DNA from: Nemertoderma westbladi
Taxonomy: Eukaryota; Xenacoelomorpha; Nemertodermatida; Nemertodermatidae
Direction: 5' to 3'
DNA length: 64,000 bases
NCBI GenBank assembly: GCA_032718475.1
Contig: JAUCBJ010006932.1
Coordinates: 1 to 64,000, forward strand
This document shows, piece by piece, positions 27,557-42,671 of the stretch. Below the pieces are notes generated by a model. That model ran no database searches and was not told the origin of the DNA. It worked only from the letters and a program-made list of their open reading frames with translations. Positions within the stretch are counted from its first letter, which is position 1; every line of letters starts with the position of its first letter. The position numbers were made by a program, and so were the translations under genes.

Positions 27557-28604
27557 ACGATGGTTCGACAACATTTGTGTCTACTGTTGACGGTGACACA
27601 GAACCATTTCAAGTGTTATGGGGCGTCCTCCAGGGAGACACACTTGCACCATTCTTGTTCATAATTGTTGTTGACTATGTTCTACGCATGTCCTTAGATC
27701 ATCATAATGGTGATGGGGTGATGATAACTCCACCTACTGGCTCCAGAAGTCGAGGAAATCCTGCCAAGTAACTAACTGATCTAGACTTTGCTGATGACTT
27801 AGGAGTACTCTCAGAATCACTAGAGGGAGCCCAACGGCTCCTCAGCTCATTATAACATGCTGCTTCTAGTGTTGGTCATTTTATTAACTCCAGAAAGACC
27901 AAAATTTTGACAGTTAACTTTGAAAGTCCTCAGCAAGTCTCTGATCGGATGAGCATAAGCTCAAAAGATGGTATGCTTGAGCATGTGGATGACTTCTGTT
28001 ACCTGGGATCATGGATCCGGAAGTCAGGTGAGGACATTCGAATACGTAAGGGAAAGGCATGGGCAACCTTGAATAGGCTTTCCAGGATTTGGAAGTCTCC
28101 GAGAATTAATCAGAATCTTAAGGTGCGATTATTTAGAGCAGCAGTAGTTCCAGTACTCCTCTATGGGAGTCCATGCTGGGCTCTAACTGCGGAGGACACC
28201 AAATCTCTGGATTGCACATTCACAAGAATGCTACGCCGGGTTCATTGTGTAAAGTACAATGCACACATCTCCAACCAGACACAATATAACATTGGAGGTG
28301 TCTCATTGGTTCCACCAAGCTTGATACTAGAACAAAATCACCTCTGCTTTGCAGGACATTGCTTTCGCCGAGAGGACCAGCCAGAGCATAATCTTGTACT
28401 TTGGCAGCCTCATGGAGTGAATGAGCATGGTGGAAAGCCCATGACTTTCTTGAGACGCATCTTAAAGGACACTGGCCTTGAAGATGCGGATGATCTAGCA
28501 AATGTCATGGGTGATAGGGAGTTGTGGCGGTGCAATTTTGTCGATAAGCCGGCACAGCATTCTTAAAAATGCAGCCGCAATACAGCATGCCGATCCTAGT
28601 AGTA
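27557..28604 (+). pseudogene. 5'-truncated copy of non-LTR family 1 (RT core to 3' end)
   Basis: Starts at the codons for DGSTTFVSTVDGD, within the RT domain, and runs to the family's 3' end (CAGCATGCCGATCCTAGTAGTAG). It retains RT motif B (GVLQGDTLAPFLF) and the FADD catalytic motif. Two codons have become TAA: one at 27769-27771 where the intact copy has TAC, and one near 27852 where it has GAA. The remaining frame (27907-28566) is open to the normal C-terminus. Its end abuts the 25-bp satellite directly. It is not functional. Confidence 0.9.
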
Positions 28605-30649
28605 GATCTATCCTATGCTTTCCTATCCTGACCTATCCTATGCTTTTCTATCCTGTCCTATCCTATGCTTTTCTATCCTGTCCTATCCTATTCTTTCATG
28701 TCCTGTCCTATCCTATGCTTTCCTATCCTGATCTATCCTATGCTTTTCTATCCTGTCCTATCCTATGCTTTCCTATCCTAATCTATCCTATGCTTTTCCA
28801 TCCTGTCCTATCCTATTCTTTCCTATCCTGTCCTATCCTATGCTTTCCTATCCTGTCCTATCCTATGCTTTCCTATCCTGTCCTAAACTATGCTTTTCTA
28901 TCCTGTCCTATCCTATGCTTTCCTATCCTGCCCTATCATATGCTTCCCTATCCTGATCTATCCTATGCTTTCCTATCCTATCCTGTCCTATCCTATTCTT
29001 TCCTATCCTGTCCTATCCTATGCTTTCCTATCCTGTCCTATCCTATGCTTTCCTATCCTGATCTATCCTATGCTTTCCTATCCTGTCCTATCCTCTGCTT
29101 TCCTATCCTGATCTATCCTATGCTTTCCTATCCTGTCCTATCCTATGCTTTCCTATCCTGATCTATCCTATGCTTTCCTATCCTGCCCTATCCTATGCTT
29201 TCCTATCCTGTCCTGTCCTATCCTATGCTTTCCTATCCTGTCCTGTCCTATCCTTTGCTTTCCTATCCTGTCCTATCCTATGCTTTCCTATTCTGTCCTA
29301 TCCTATGCTTTCATATCCTGTCCTATCCTATGCTTTCCTATCCTGATCTATCCTATGCTTTCCTATCCTGTCCTATCCTATGCTTTCCTATCCTGTCCTG
29401 TCCTATCCTATGCTTTCCTATCCTGTCCTGTCCTATCCTTTGCTTTCCTATCCTGTCCTATCCTATGCTTTCCTATCCTGATCTATCGTATGCTTTCCTA
29501 TCCTGTCCTATCCTATGCATTCTATCCTGATCTATCGTATGCTTTCCTATCCTATCCTGTCCTATCCTATCCTATGCTTTCCTATCCTGATCTATCGTAT
29601 GCTTTCCTATCCTGTCCTATCCTATTCTTTCCTGTCCTGTCCTATCCTATTCTTTCCTATCCTGACCTATCCTATGCTTTTCTATCCTGTCCTAACCTAT
29701 GCTTTCCTATCCTGACCTATCCTATGCTTTTCTATCCTGTCCTATCCTCTGCTTTCCTATCCTGATCCATCCTATGCTTTCCTATCCTGTCCTATCCTAT
29801 GCTTTCCTATCCTGATCTATCCTATGATTTCCTATCCTGTCCTATCCTATGCTTTCCTATTCTGTCCTGTCCTATCCTATGCTTTCATATCCTGTCCTGT
29901 CCTATCCTTTGCTTTCCTATCCGTTTTATCCTATGCTTTCCTATTCTGTCCTATCCTATGCTTTCCTATCCTGTTCTATCCTATGCTCTCCTATCCTGAT
30001 CTATCCTATGCTTTCCTATCCTGTCCTATCCTATGCTTTCCTATCCTGTCCTGTCCTATCTTATGCTTTCCTATCCTGTCCTGTCCTATCCTTTGCTTTC
30101 CTATCCTGTCCTATCCTATGCTTTCCTATCCTGATCTATCGTATGCTTTCCTATCCTGTCCTATCCTTTGCTTTCCTATCCTGATTTATCCTATGCGTTC
30201 CTATCCTGATCTATCCTATGCTTTCCTAACCTAATCTATTCTATGCTTTCCTATCCTGACCTATCCTATGCTTTTCTATCCTGTCCTATCTTATGCTTTC
30301 CTATCCTGTCCTATCCTATGCTTTCCTATCCTGACCTATCCTATGCTTTCCTATCCTGACTTATCCTATGCTTTCCAATCCTGTTCTATTCTATGCTTTC
30401 CTATCCTGATCTATCCTATGCTTTCCTAACCTGTCCTATCCTATGCTTTCCTATCCTGATCTATCCTATGCTTTCCTATCCTTTCCTATCCTATGCTTTC
30501 CTATCCTGATCTATCCTATGCTTTCCTATCCTGATCTATCCTATTCTTTTCAATCCTGTCCTATCCTATGCTTTCCTATCCTGATCTATCCTATGCTTTC
30601 CTATCCTGATCTATCCTATGCTTTCCTATCCTGTCCTATCCTATGCTTT

Positions 30650-33180
30650 CCTATCCTGATCTATCCTAAGCTTTCCTATCCTGATCTATCCAATGCTTTC
30701 CTATCCTGATCTATCCTATTCTTTTCTATCCTGTCCTATCCTATGCTTTCCTATCCTAATCTATCCTATGCTTTCCTATCCTGATCTATCCTTTTCTTTT
30801 CTATCCTGTCCTATCCTATGCTTTCCTATCCTGTCCCATCCCATTCTTTCCTATCCTGTCCTATCCTATGCTTTCCTATCCTGATCTATCCTATGCTTTC
30901 CTATCCTGATCTATCCTATTCTTTTCTATCCTGTCCTATCCTATGCTTTCCTATCCTGATCTATCCTATGCTTTCCTATCCTGATCTATCCTTTTCTTTT
31001 TATCCTGTCCTATACTATGCTTTCCTATCCTGTCCCATCCCATTCTTTCCTATCCTGTCCTATCCTATCCTTTCCTATCCTGTCCTATCCTATGCTTTCC
31101 TATCCTGATCTATCCTATTCTTTTCTATCCTGTCATATCCTATGCTTTCCTATCCTGTCCCATCCTATTCTTTCCTATCCTGTCGTATCCTATGCTTTCC
31201 TATCCTGATCTATCCTATACTTTCCTATCCTGTCCTATCCTATGCTTTTCTATCCTGTCTTATCCTATGCTTTTCTATCCAGATCTATCCTATGCTATCA
31301 TATTCTATGCTTTCCTATCCTGTCCTATCCTATGCGTTCCTATCCTGACCTATCCTATTCTTTCCTGTCCTATCCTATCCTATGCTTTCCTATCCTGTCC
31401 TATCCTATGCTTTCCTATCCTGTCCTATCCTATGCTTTTCTATCCTGTCCTATCCTATGCTTTCCTATCCTGTTCTATCCTATGCTTTCCTATCCTGTCC
31501 TATCCTATGCTTTTCTATCCTGTCCTATCCTATGCTTTCCTATCCTGTCCTATCCTATGCTTTCCTATCCTGTCCTATCCTATGATTTTCTATCCTGTCC
31601 TATCCTATGCTTTCCTATCCTGTCCTATCCTATGCTTTCCTATCCAGTCCTATCCTATGCTTTTCTATCCTGTCCTATCCTATGCTTTCCTATCCTGTCC
31701 TATCCTATGCTTTCCTATCCTGTCCTATCCTATGCTTTTCTATCCTGTCCTATCCTATGCTTTCCTATCCTGTCCTATCCTATGCTTTCCTATCCTGTCC
31801 TATCTTATGATTTTCTATCCTGTCCTATCCTATGCTTTACTATTCTGTCCTATCCTATGCTTTCCTATCCTGATCTATCCTATGCTTTCCTATCCTGTCC
31901 TATCCTATGCTTTCCTATCCTGTCCTGTCCTATCCTATGCTTTCCTATCCTGTCCTGTCCTATCCTAAGCTTTCCTATCCTGATCTATCCAATGCTTTCC
32001 TATCCTGTCCTATCCTATGCTTTCCTATCCTGATCTATCCTATGCTTTCCTATCCTGATCTATCCTATTCTTTTCTATCCTGTCCTATCCTATGCTTTCC
32101 TATCCTAATCTATCCTATGCTTTCCTATCCTGATCTATCCTTTTCTTTTCTATCCTGTCCTATCCTATGCTTTCCTATCCTGTCCCATCCCATTCTTTCC
32201 TATCCTGTCCTATCCTATGCTTTCCTATCCTGATCTATCCTATGCTTTCCTATCCTGATCTATCCTATTCTTTTCTATCCTGTCCTATCCTATGCTTTCC
32301 TATCCTGATCTATCCTATGCTTTCCTATCCTGATCTATCCTTTTCTTTTTATCCTGTCCTATACTATGCTTTCCTATCCTGTGCCATCCCATTCTTTCCT
32401 ATCCTGTCCTATCCTATCCTTTCCTATCCTGTCCTATCCTATGCTTTCCTATCCTGATCTATCCTATTCTTTTCTATCCTGTCATATCCTATGCTTTCCT
32501 ATCCTGTCCCATCCTATTCTTTCCTATCCTGTCGTATCCTATGCTTTCCTATCCTGATCTATCCTATACTTTCCTATCCTGTCCTATCCTATGCTTTCCT
32601 ATCCTGTCCTATCCTATGCTTTTCTATCCTGTCTTATCCTATGCTTTTCTATCCAGATCTATCCTATGCTATCCTATTCTATGCTTTCCTATCCTGTCCT
32701 ATCCTATGCTTTCCTATCCTGACCTATCCTATTCTTTCCTATTCTGTCCTATCCTATGCTTTCCTATCCTATCCTATCCTATGCTTTCCTATCCTGTCCT
32801 ATCCTATGCTTTCCTATCCTGTCCTATCCTATGCTTTTCTATCCTGTCCTATCCTATGCTTTCCTATCCTGTCCTATCCTATGCTTTCCTATCCTGTCCT
32901 ATCCTATGCTTTCCTATTCTGTCCTATCCTATGCTTTCCTATCCTATCCTATCCTATGCTTTCCTATCCTGTCCTATCCTATGCTTTCCTATCCTGTCCT
33001 ATCCTATGCTTTTCTATCCTGTCCTATCCTATGCTTTCCTATCCTGTCCTATCCTATGCTTTCCTATCCTGTCCTATCCTATGCTTTTCTATCCTGTCCT
33101 ATCCTATGCTTTCCTATCCTGTCCTATCCTATGCTTTCCTATCCTGTCCTATCCTATGATTTTCTATCCTGTCCTATCCT
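30650..33180. repeat. Higher-order tandem duplication, period about 1349 bp, in the 25-bp satellite
   Basis: The variant pattern at about 30650-31830 recurs at about 32000-33180 with an offset of 1349 bp. For example the distinctive blocks at 30818-31108 and 31142-31348 reappear at 32167-32457 and from 32491. Confidence 0.8.
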
Positions 33181-34239
33181 ATGCTTTCCTATCCTGATCT
33201 ATCGTATGCTTTCATATCCTGTCCTATCCTTTGCTTTCCTATCCTGATTTATCCTATGCGTTCCTATCCTGATCTATCCTATGCTTTCCTAACCTGATCT
33301 ATCCTATGCTTTCCTATCCTGACCTATCCAATGCTTTCCTATCCTGTCCTATACTATGCTTCCCTATCCTGATCTATCCTATGCTTTCCTATCCTGTCCT
33401 ATCCTATTCTTTCCTATCCTGTCCTATCCTATGCTTTCCTATCCTATCCTGTCCTATCCTATGCTTTTCTATCCTGATCTATCCTATGCTTTCCTATCCT
33501 GTCCTATCCTCTGCTTTCCTATCCTGATCTATCCTATGCTTTCCTATCCTGTCCTATCCTATGCTTTCCCATCCTGATCTATCCTATGCTTTCCTATCCT
33601 GTCCTATCCTATGCTTTCCTATCCTGTCCTGTCCTATCCTATGCTTTCCTATCCTGTCCTGTCCTATCCTATGCTTTCATATCCTGTCCTGTCCTATCCT
33701 TTGCTTTTAAATCCTGTCCTATCCTATGCTTTCCTATTCTGTCCTATCCTATGCTTTCATTTCCTGTCCTATCCTATGCTTTCCTATCCTGATCTATCCT
33801 ATGCTTTCCTATCCTGTCCTACCCGATGCTTTCCTATCCTGTCCTGTCCTATCCTATGCTTTCCTATCCTGTCCTGTCCTATCCTTTGCTTTTAAATCCT
33901 GTCCTATCCTATGCTTTCCTATCCTGTCCTGTCCTATCCTTTGCTTTTAAATCCTGTCCTATCCTATGCTTTCCTATTCTGTCCTATCCTATGCTTTCAT
34001 TTCCTGTCCTATACTATGCTTTCATATCCTGATCTATCCTATGCTTTCCTATCCTGTCCTATCCTATGCTTTCCTATCCTGTCCTGTCCTATCCTTTGCT
34101 TTCCTATCCTGTCATATCCTATGCTTTCCTATCCTGATCTATCGTATGCTTTCCTATCCTGTCCTATCCTATGCTTTCCTATCCTGATCTATCGTATGCT
34201 TTCCGATCCTGTCCTATCCTATCCTATGCTTTCCTATCC

Positions 34240-37200
34240 TGATCTATCGTATGTTTTCATATCCTGTCCTATCCTATTCTCCTAACCTATGCTTTCCTAT
34301 CCTGATCTATCCTATGCTTTCCTATCCTGTCCTGTCCTATCCTATGCTTTCCTATCCTGTCCTGTCCTATCCTTTGCTTTTAAATCCTGTCCTATCCTAT
34401 GCTTTCCTATCCTGTCCTGTCCTATCCTTTGCTTTTAAATCCTGTCCTATCCTATGCTTTCCTATTCTGTCCTATCCTATGCTTTCAGTTCCTGTCCTAT
34501 CCTATGCTTTCATATCCTGATCTATCCTATGCTTTCCTATCCTGTCCTACCCGATGCTTTCCTATCCTGTCCTGTCCTATCCTATGCTTTCCTATCCTGT
34601 CCTGTCCTATCCTTTGCTTTCCTATCCTGTCATATCCTATGCTTTCCTATCCTGATCTATCGTATGCTTTCCTATCCTGTCCTATCCTATGCTTTCCTAT
34701 CCTGATCTATCGTATGCTTTCCGATCCTGTCCTATCCTATCCTATGCTTTCCTATCCTGATCTATCGTATGCTTTCATTTCCTGTCCTATCCTATTCTTT
34801 CCTGTCCTGTCCTGTCCTATCCTATGCTTTCCTATCCTGTCCTGTCCTATCCTTTGCTTTCCTATCCTGTCCTATCCTATGCTTTCCTATTCTGTCCTAT
34901 CCTATGCTTTCCTATCCTGTCCTATCCTATGCTTTCCTATCCTGATCTATCCTATGCTTTCCTATCCTGCCCTATCCTATGCTTTCCTATCCTGTCCTGC
35001 CCTATCCTATGCTTTCCTATCCTGTCCAGTCCTATCCTTTGCTTTCCTATCCTGTCCTATCCTATGCTTTCCTATCCTGTCCTATCCTATGCTTTCCTAT
35101 CCTGACCTATCCTATGCTTTTCTATCCTGTCCTATCCTATGCTTTCCTATCCTGTCCTATCCTATGCTTTCCTATCCTGACCTATCCTATGCTTTCCTAT
35201 CCTGACTTATCCTATGCTTTCCAATCCTGTCCTTTCCTATGGTTTCCTATCCTGATCTATCCTATGCTTTCCTATCCTGTCCTATCCTATGCTTTCCTAT
35301 CCTGATCTATCCTATGCTTTCCTATCCTGTCCTATCCTATGCTTTCCTATCCTGATCTATCCTATGCTTTCCTATCCTGATTTTATCCTATTCTTTTCTA
35401 TCCTGTCTTATCCTATGCTTTCCTATCCTGATCTATCCTATGCTTTCCTATCCTGATCTATCCTATGCTTTCCTATCCTGATCTATCCTATGCTTTCCTA
35501 TCCTGTCCTATCCTATGCTTTCCTATCCTGATCTATCCTATGCTTTCCTATCCTGATCTATCCTATGCTTTCCTATCCTGTCCTATCCTATGCTTTCCTA
35601 TCCTGATCTATCCTATGCTTTCATACTCTGATCTATCCTATTCTTTTCTATCCTGTCCTATCCTATGCTTTCCTATCCTGATCTATCCTGTGCTTTCCTA
35701 TCCTGATCTATCCTTTTCTTTTCTATCCTGTCCTATCCTATGCTTTCCTATCCTGTCCCATCCCATTCTTTCCTATCCTGTCCTATCCTATGCTTTCCTA
35801 TCCTGATCTATCCTATGCTTTCCTATCCTGATCTACCCTATTCTTTTCTATCCTGTCCTATCCTATGCTTTCCTATCCTGATCTATCCTATGCTTTCCTA
35901 TCCTGATCTACCCTATTCTTTTCTATCCTGTCCTATCCTATGCTTTCCTATCCTGATCTATCCTTTTCTTTTCTATCCTGTCCTATCCTATGCTTTCCTA
36001 TCCTGTCCCATCCCATTCTTTCCTATCCTGTCCTATCCTATGCTTTCCTATCCTGATCTATCCTATGCTTTCCTATCCTGATCTACCCTATTCTTTTCTA
36101 TACTGTCCTATCCTATGCTTTCCTATCCTGTCCCATCCCATTCTTTCCTATCCTGTCCTATCCTATGCTTTCCTATCCTGATCTATCCTATGCTTTCCTA
36201 TCCTGATCTACCCTATTCTTTTCTATCCTGTCCTATCCTATGCTTTCCTATCCTGATCTATCCTATGCTTTCCTATCCTGATCTATCCTTTTCTTTTCTA
36301 TCCTGTCCTATCCTATGCTTTCCTATCCTGTCCCATCCCATTCTTTCCTATCCTGTCCTATCCTATCCTTTCCTATCCTGTCCTATCCTATGCTTTCCTA
36401 TCCTGATCTAACCTATTCTTTTCTATCCTGTCATATCCTATGCTTTCCTATCCTGTCCCATCCTATTCTTTCCTATCCTGTCGTATCCTATGCTTTCCTA
36501 TCCTGATCTACCCTATACTTTCCTATCCTGTCCTATCCTATGCTTTTCTATCCTGTCTTATCCTATGCTTTTCTATCCAGATCTAACCTATGCTTTCCTA
36601 TCCTATGCTTTCCTATCCTGTCCTATCCTATGCGTTCCTATCCTGACCTATCCTATTCTTTCCTGTCCTATCCTATCCTATGCTTTCCTATCCTGTCCTA
36701 TCCTATGCTTTCCTATCCTGTCCTATTCTATGCTTTTCTATCCTGTCCTATCCTATGCTTTCCTATCCTGTCCTATCCTATGCTTTCCTATCCTGTCCTA
36801 TCCTATGCTTTTCTATCCTGTCCTATCCTATGCTTTCCTATCCTGTCCTATCCTATGCTTTCTTATCCTGTTCTATCCTATGCTTTTCTATCCTGTCCTA
36901 TCCTATGCTTTCCTATTCTGTCCTATCCTATGCTTTCCTATCCTGATCTATCGTATGTTTTCATATCCTGTCCTATCCTATTCTCCTAACCTATGCTTTC
37001 CTATCCTGATCTATCCTATGCTTTCCTATCCTGTCCTGTCCTATCCTATGCTTTCCTATCCTGTCCTGTCCTATCCTTTGCTTTTAAATCCTGTCCTATC
37101 CTATGCTTTCCTATCCTGTCCTGTCCTATCCTTTGCTTTTAAATCCTGTCCTATCCTATGCTTTCCTATTCTGTCCTATCCTATGCTTTCAGTTCCTGTC

Positions 37201-39640
37201 CTATCCTATGCTTTCATATCCTGATCTATCCTATGCTTTCCTATCCTGTCCTACCCGATGCTTTCCTATCCTGTCCTGTCCTATCCTATGCTTTCCTATC
37301 CTGTCCTGTCCTATCCTTTGCTTTCCTATCCTGTCATATCCTATGCTTTCCTATCCTGATCTATCGTATGCTTTCCTATCCTGTCCTATCCTATGCTTTC
37401 CTATCCTGATCTATCGTATGCTTTCCGATCCTGTCCTATCCTATCCTATGCTTTCCTATCCTGATCTATCGTATGCTTTCATTTCCTGTCCTATCCTATT
37501 CTTTCCTGTCCTGTCCTGTCCTATCCTATGCTTTCCTATCCTGTCCTGTCCTATCCTTTGCTTTCCTATCCTGTCCTATCCTATGCTTTCCTATTCTGTC
37601 CTATCCTATGCTTTCCTATCCTGTCCTATCCTATGCTTTCCTATCCTGATCTATCCTATGCTTTCCTATCCTGCCCTATCCTATGCTTTCCTATCCTGTC
37701 CTGCCCTATCCTATGCTTTCCTATCCTGTCCAGTCCTATCCTTTGCTTTCCTATCCTGTCCTATCCTATGCTTTCCTATCCTGTCCTATCCTATGCTTTC
37801 CTATCCTGACCTATCCTATGCTTTTCTATCCTGTCCTATCCTATGCTTTCCTATCCTGTCCTATCCTATGCTTTCCTATCCTGACCTATCCTATGCTTTC
37901 CTATCCTGACTTATCCTATGCTTTCCAATCCTGTCCTTTCCTATGGTTTCCTATCCTGATCTATCCTATGCTTTCCTATCCTGTCCTATCCTATGCTTTC
38001 CTATCCTGATCTATCCTATGCTTTCCTATCCTGTCCTATCCTATGCTTTCCTATCCTGATCTATCCTATGCTTTCCTATCCTGATTTTATCCTATTCTTT
38101 TCTATCCTGTCTTATCCTATGCTTTCCTATCCTGATCTATCCTATGCTTTCCTATCCTGATCTATCCTATGCTTTCCTATCCTGATCTATCCTATGCTTT
38201 CCTATCCTGTCCTATCCTATGCTTTCCTATCCTGATCTATCCTATGCTTTCCTATCCTGATCTATCCTATGCTTTCCTATCCTGTCCTATCCTATGCTTT
38301 CCTATCCTGATCTATCCTATGCTTTCATACTCTGATCTATCCTATTCTTTTCTATCCTGTCCTATCCTATGCTTTCCTATCCTGATCTATCCTGTGCTTT
38401 CCTATCCTGATCTATCCTTTTCTTTTCTATCCTGTCCTATCCTATGCTTTCCTATCCTGTCCCATCCCATTCTTTCCTATCCTGTCCTATCCTATGCTTT
38501 CCTATCCTGATCTATCCTATGCTTTCCTATCCTGATCTACCCTATTCTTTTCTATCCTGTCCTATCCTATGCTTTCCTATCCTGATCTATCCTATGCTTT
38601 CCTATCCTGATCTACCCTATTCTTTTCTATCCTGTCCTATCCTATGCTTTCCTATCCTGATCTATCCTTTTCTTTTCTATCCTGTCCTATCCTATGCTTT
38701 CCTATCCTGTCCCATCCCATTCTTTCCTATCCTGTCCTATCCTATGCTTTCCTATCCTGATCTATCCTATGCTTTCCTATCCTGATCTACCCTATTCTTT
38801 TCTATACTGTCCTATCCTATGCTTTCCTATCCTGTCCCATCCCATTCTTTCCTATCCTGTCCTATCCTATGCTTTCCTATCCTGATCTATCCTATGCTTT
38901 CCTATCCTGATCTACCCTATTCTTTTCTATCCTGTCCTATCCTATGCTTTCCTATCCTGATCTATCCTATGCTTTCCTATCCTGATCTATCCTTTTCTTT
39001 TCTATCCTGTCCTATCCTATGCTTTCCTATCCTGTCCCATCCCATTCTTTCCTATCCTGTCCTATCCTATCCTTTCCTATCCTGTCCTATCCTATGCTTT
39101 CCTATCCTGATCTAACCTATTCTTTTCTATCCTGTCATATCCTATGCTTTCCTATCCTGTCCCATCCTATTCTTTCCTATCCTGTCGTATCCTATGCTTT
39201 CCTATCCTGATCTACCCTATACTTTCCTATCCTGTCCTATCCTATGCTTTTCTATCCTGTCTTATCCTATGCTTTTCTATCCAGATCTAACCTATGCTTT
39301 CCTATCCTATGCTTTCCTATCCTGTCCTATCCTATGCGTTCCTATCCTGACCTATCCTATTCTTTCCTGTCCTATCCTATCCTATGCTTTCCTATCCTGT
39401 CCTATCCTATGCTTTCCTATCCTGTCCTATTCTATGCTTTTCTATCCTGTCCTATCCTATGCTTTCCTATCCTGTCCTATCCTATGCTTTCCTATCCTGT
39501 CCTATCCTATGCTTTTCTATCCTGTCCTATCCTATGCTTTCCTATCCTGTCCTATCCTATGCTTTCTTATCCTGTTCTATCCTATGCTTTTCTATCCTGT
39601 CCTATCCTATGCTTTCCTATTCTGTCCTATCCTATGCTTT
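34240..39640. repeat. Higher-order tandem duplication, period 2704 bp, in the 25-bp satellite
   Basis: The segment about 34240-36935 recurs at about 36944-39640 with a constant offset of 2704 bp. The stretch 34399-35205 equals 37103-37909, 35465-35806 equals 38169-38510, and 36490 matches 39194. The copies look almost identical, so the event was recent. Confidence 0.9.
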
Positions 39641-39803
39641 CCTATCCTGTCCTATCCTAAGCTTTCCTATCCTGTCCTATCCTATGCTTTCCTATCCTGT
39701 CCTATCCTATGCTTTTCTATCCTGTCCTATCCTATGCTTTCCTATCCTCTCCTATCCCATGCTTTCCTATCCTGTCCTATCCTATGATTTTCTATCCTGT
39801 CCT

Positions 39804-42671
39804 ATCCTATGCTTTCCTATCCTGATCTATCGTATGCTTTCATATCCTGTCCTATCCTTTGCTTTCCTATCCTGATTTATCCTATGCGTTCCTATCCTGA
39901 TCTATCCTATGCTTTCCTAACCTGATCTATCCTATGCTTTCCTATCCTGACCTATCCAATGCTTTCCTATCCTGTCCTATACTATGCTTCCCTATCCTGA
40001 TCTATCCTATGCTTTCCTATCCTGTCCTATCCTATTCTTTCCTATCCTGTCCTATCCTATGCTTTCCTATCCTGTCCTATCCTATGCTTTTCTATCCTGA
40101 TCTATCCTATGCTTTCCTATCCTGTCCTATCCTCTGCTTTCCTATCCTGATCTATCCTATGCTTTCCTATCCTGTCCTATCCTATGCTTTCCCATCCTGA
40201 TCTATCCTATGCTTTCCTATCCTGTCCTATCCTATGCTTTCCTATCCTGTCCTGTCCTATCCTATGCTTTCCTATCCTGTCCTGTCCTATCCTATGCTTT
40301 CCTATCCTGTCCTGTCCTATCCTTTGCTTTTAAATCCTGTCCTATCCTATGCTTTCCTATTCTGTCCTATCCTATGCTTTCATTTCCTGTCCTATCCTAT
40401 GCTTTCCTATCCTGATCTATCCTATGCTTTCTTATCCTGTCCTACCCGATGCTTTCCTATCCTGTCCTGTCCTATCCTATGCTTTCCTATCCTGTCCTGT
40501 CCTATCCTTTGCTTTTAAATCCTGTCCTATCCTATGCTTTCCTATCCTGTCCTGTCCTATCCTTTGCTTTTAAATCCTGTCCTATCCTATGCTTTCCTAT
40601 TCTGTCCTATCCTATGCTTTCATTTCCTGTCCTATACTATGCTTTCATATCCTGATCTATCCTATGCTTTCCTATCCTGTCCTATCCTATGCTTTCCTAT
40701 CCTGTCCTGTCCTATCCTTTGCTTTCCTATCCTGTCATATCCTATGCTTTCCTATCCTGATCTATCGTATGCTTTCCTATCCTGTCCTATCGTATGCTTT
40801 CCTATCCTGATCTATCGTATGCTTTCCGATCCTGTCCTTTCCTATCCTATGCTTTCCTATCCTGATCTATCGTATGCTTTCATTTCCTGTCCTATCCTAT
40901 TCTTTCCTGTCCTGTCCTGTCCTATCCTATGCTTTCCTATCCTGTCCTGTCCTATCCTTTGCTTTCCTATCCTGTCCTATCCTATGCTTTCCTATTCTGT
41001 CCTATCCTATGTTTTCCTATCCTGTCCTATCCTATGCTTTCCTATCCTGTCCTGTCCTATCCTATGCTTTCCTATCCTGTCCTGTCCTATCCTTTGCTTT
41101 CCTATCCTGTCCTATCCTATGCTTTCCTATTCTGTCCTATCCTATGCTTTCCTATCCTGTCCTATCCTATGCTTTCCTATCCTGATCTATCCTATGCTTT
41201 CCTATCCTGCCCTATCCTATGCTTTCCTATCCTGTCCTGCCCTATCCTATGCTTTCCTATCCTGTCCAGTCCTATCCTTTGCTTTCCTATCCTGTCCTAT
41301 CCTATGCTTTCCTATCCTGTCCTATCCTATGCTTTCCTATCCTGACCTATCCTATGCTTTTCTATCCTGTCCTATCCTATGCTTTCCTATCCTGTCCTAT
41401 CCTATGCTTTCCTATCCTGACCTATCCTATGCTTTCCTATCCTGACTTATCCTATGCTTTCCAATCCTGTCCTTTCCTATGGTTTCTTATCCTGATCTAT
41501 CCTATGATTTCCTATCCTGTCCTATCCTATGCTTTCCTATCCTGATCTATCCTATGCTTTCCTATCCTGTCCTATCCTATGCATTCCTATCCTGATCTAT
41601 CCTATGCTTTCCTATCCTGATTTTATCCTATTCTTTTCTATCCTGTCTTATCCTATGCTTTCCTATCCTGATCTATCCTATGTTTTCCTATCCTGATCTA
41701 TCCTATGCTTTCCTATCCTGATCTATCCTATGCTTTCCTATCCTGTCCTATCCTATGCTTTCCTATCCTGATCTATCCTATGCTTTCCTATCCTGATCTA
41801 TCCTATGCTTTCCTATCCTGTCCTATCCTATGCTTTCCTATCCTGATCTATCCTATGCTTTCATACTCTGATCTATCCTATTCTTTTCTATCCTGTCCTA
41901 TCCTATGCTTTCCTATCCTGATCTATCCTGTGCTTTCCTATCCTGATCTATCCTTTTCTTTTCTATCCTGTCCTATCCTATGCTTTCCTATCCTGTCCCA
42001 TCCCATTCTTTCCTATCCTGTCCTATCCTATGCTTTCCTATCCTGATCTATCCTATGCTTTCCTATCCTGATCTACCCTATTCTTTTCTATCCTGTCCTA
42101 TCCTATGCTTTCCTATCCTGATCTATCCTTTTCTTTTCTATCCTGTCCTATCCTATGCTTTCCTATCCTGTCCCATCCCATTCTTTCCTATCCTGTCCTA
42201 TCCTATGCTTTCCTATCCTGATCTATCCTATGCTTTCCTATCCTGATCTACCCTATTCTTTTCTATACTGTCCTATCCTATGCTTTCCTATCCTGTCCCA
42301 TCCCATTCTTTCCTATCCTGTCCTATCCTATGCTTTCCTATCCTGATCTATCCTATGCTTTCCTATCCTGATCTACCCTATTCTTTTCTATCCTGTCCTA
42401 TCCTATGCTTTCCTATCCTGATCTATCCTATGCTTTCCTATCCTGATCTATCCTTTTCTTTTCTATCCTGTCCTATCCTATGCTTTCCTATCCTGTCCCA
42501 TCCCATTCTTTCCTATCCTGTCCTATCCTATCCTTTCCTATCCTGTCCTATCCTATGCTTTCCTATCCTGATCTAACCTATTCTTTTCTATCCTGTCATA
42601 TCCTATGCTTTCCTATCCTGTCCCATCCTATTCTTTCCTATCCTGTCGTATCCTATGCTTTCCTATCCTGA
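39804..42671. repeat. Further block copies in the satellite (offsets 6623 and 3536/3461 bp)
   Basis: About 39804-40870 repeats 33181-34240 (offset 6623, with a 5-bp shift near its left end). About 41064-42671 repeats 37528-39210 (offset 3536, becoming 3461 after a 75-bp, three-unit loss near 42110). The array therefore has the block order A-B-B'-A'-B''. Confidence 0.8.

Noticed and set aside
28502-42671. Dozens of overlapping plus-strand ORFs encoding SYPVLSYAFLS-type repeats
   Set aside because: They come from a 25-bp satellite without common stop codons. All three frames are equally open, there is no start context or non-repetitive sequence, and the array is simply continued across the copia insertion.
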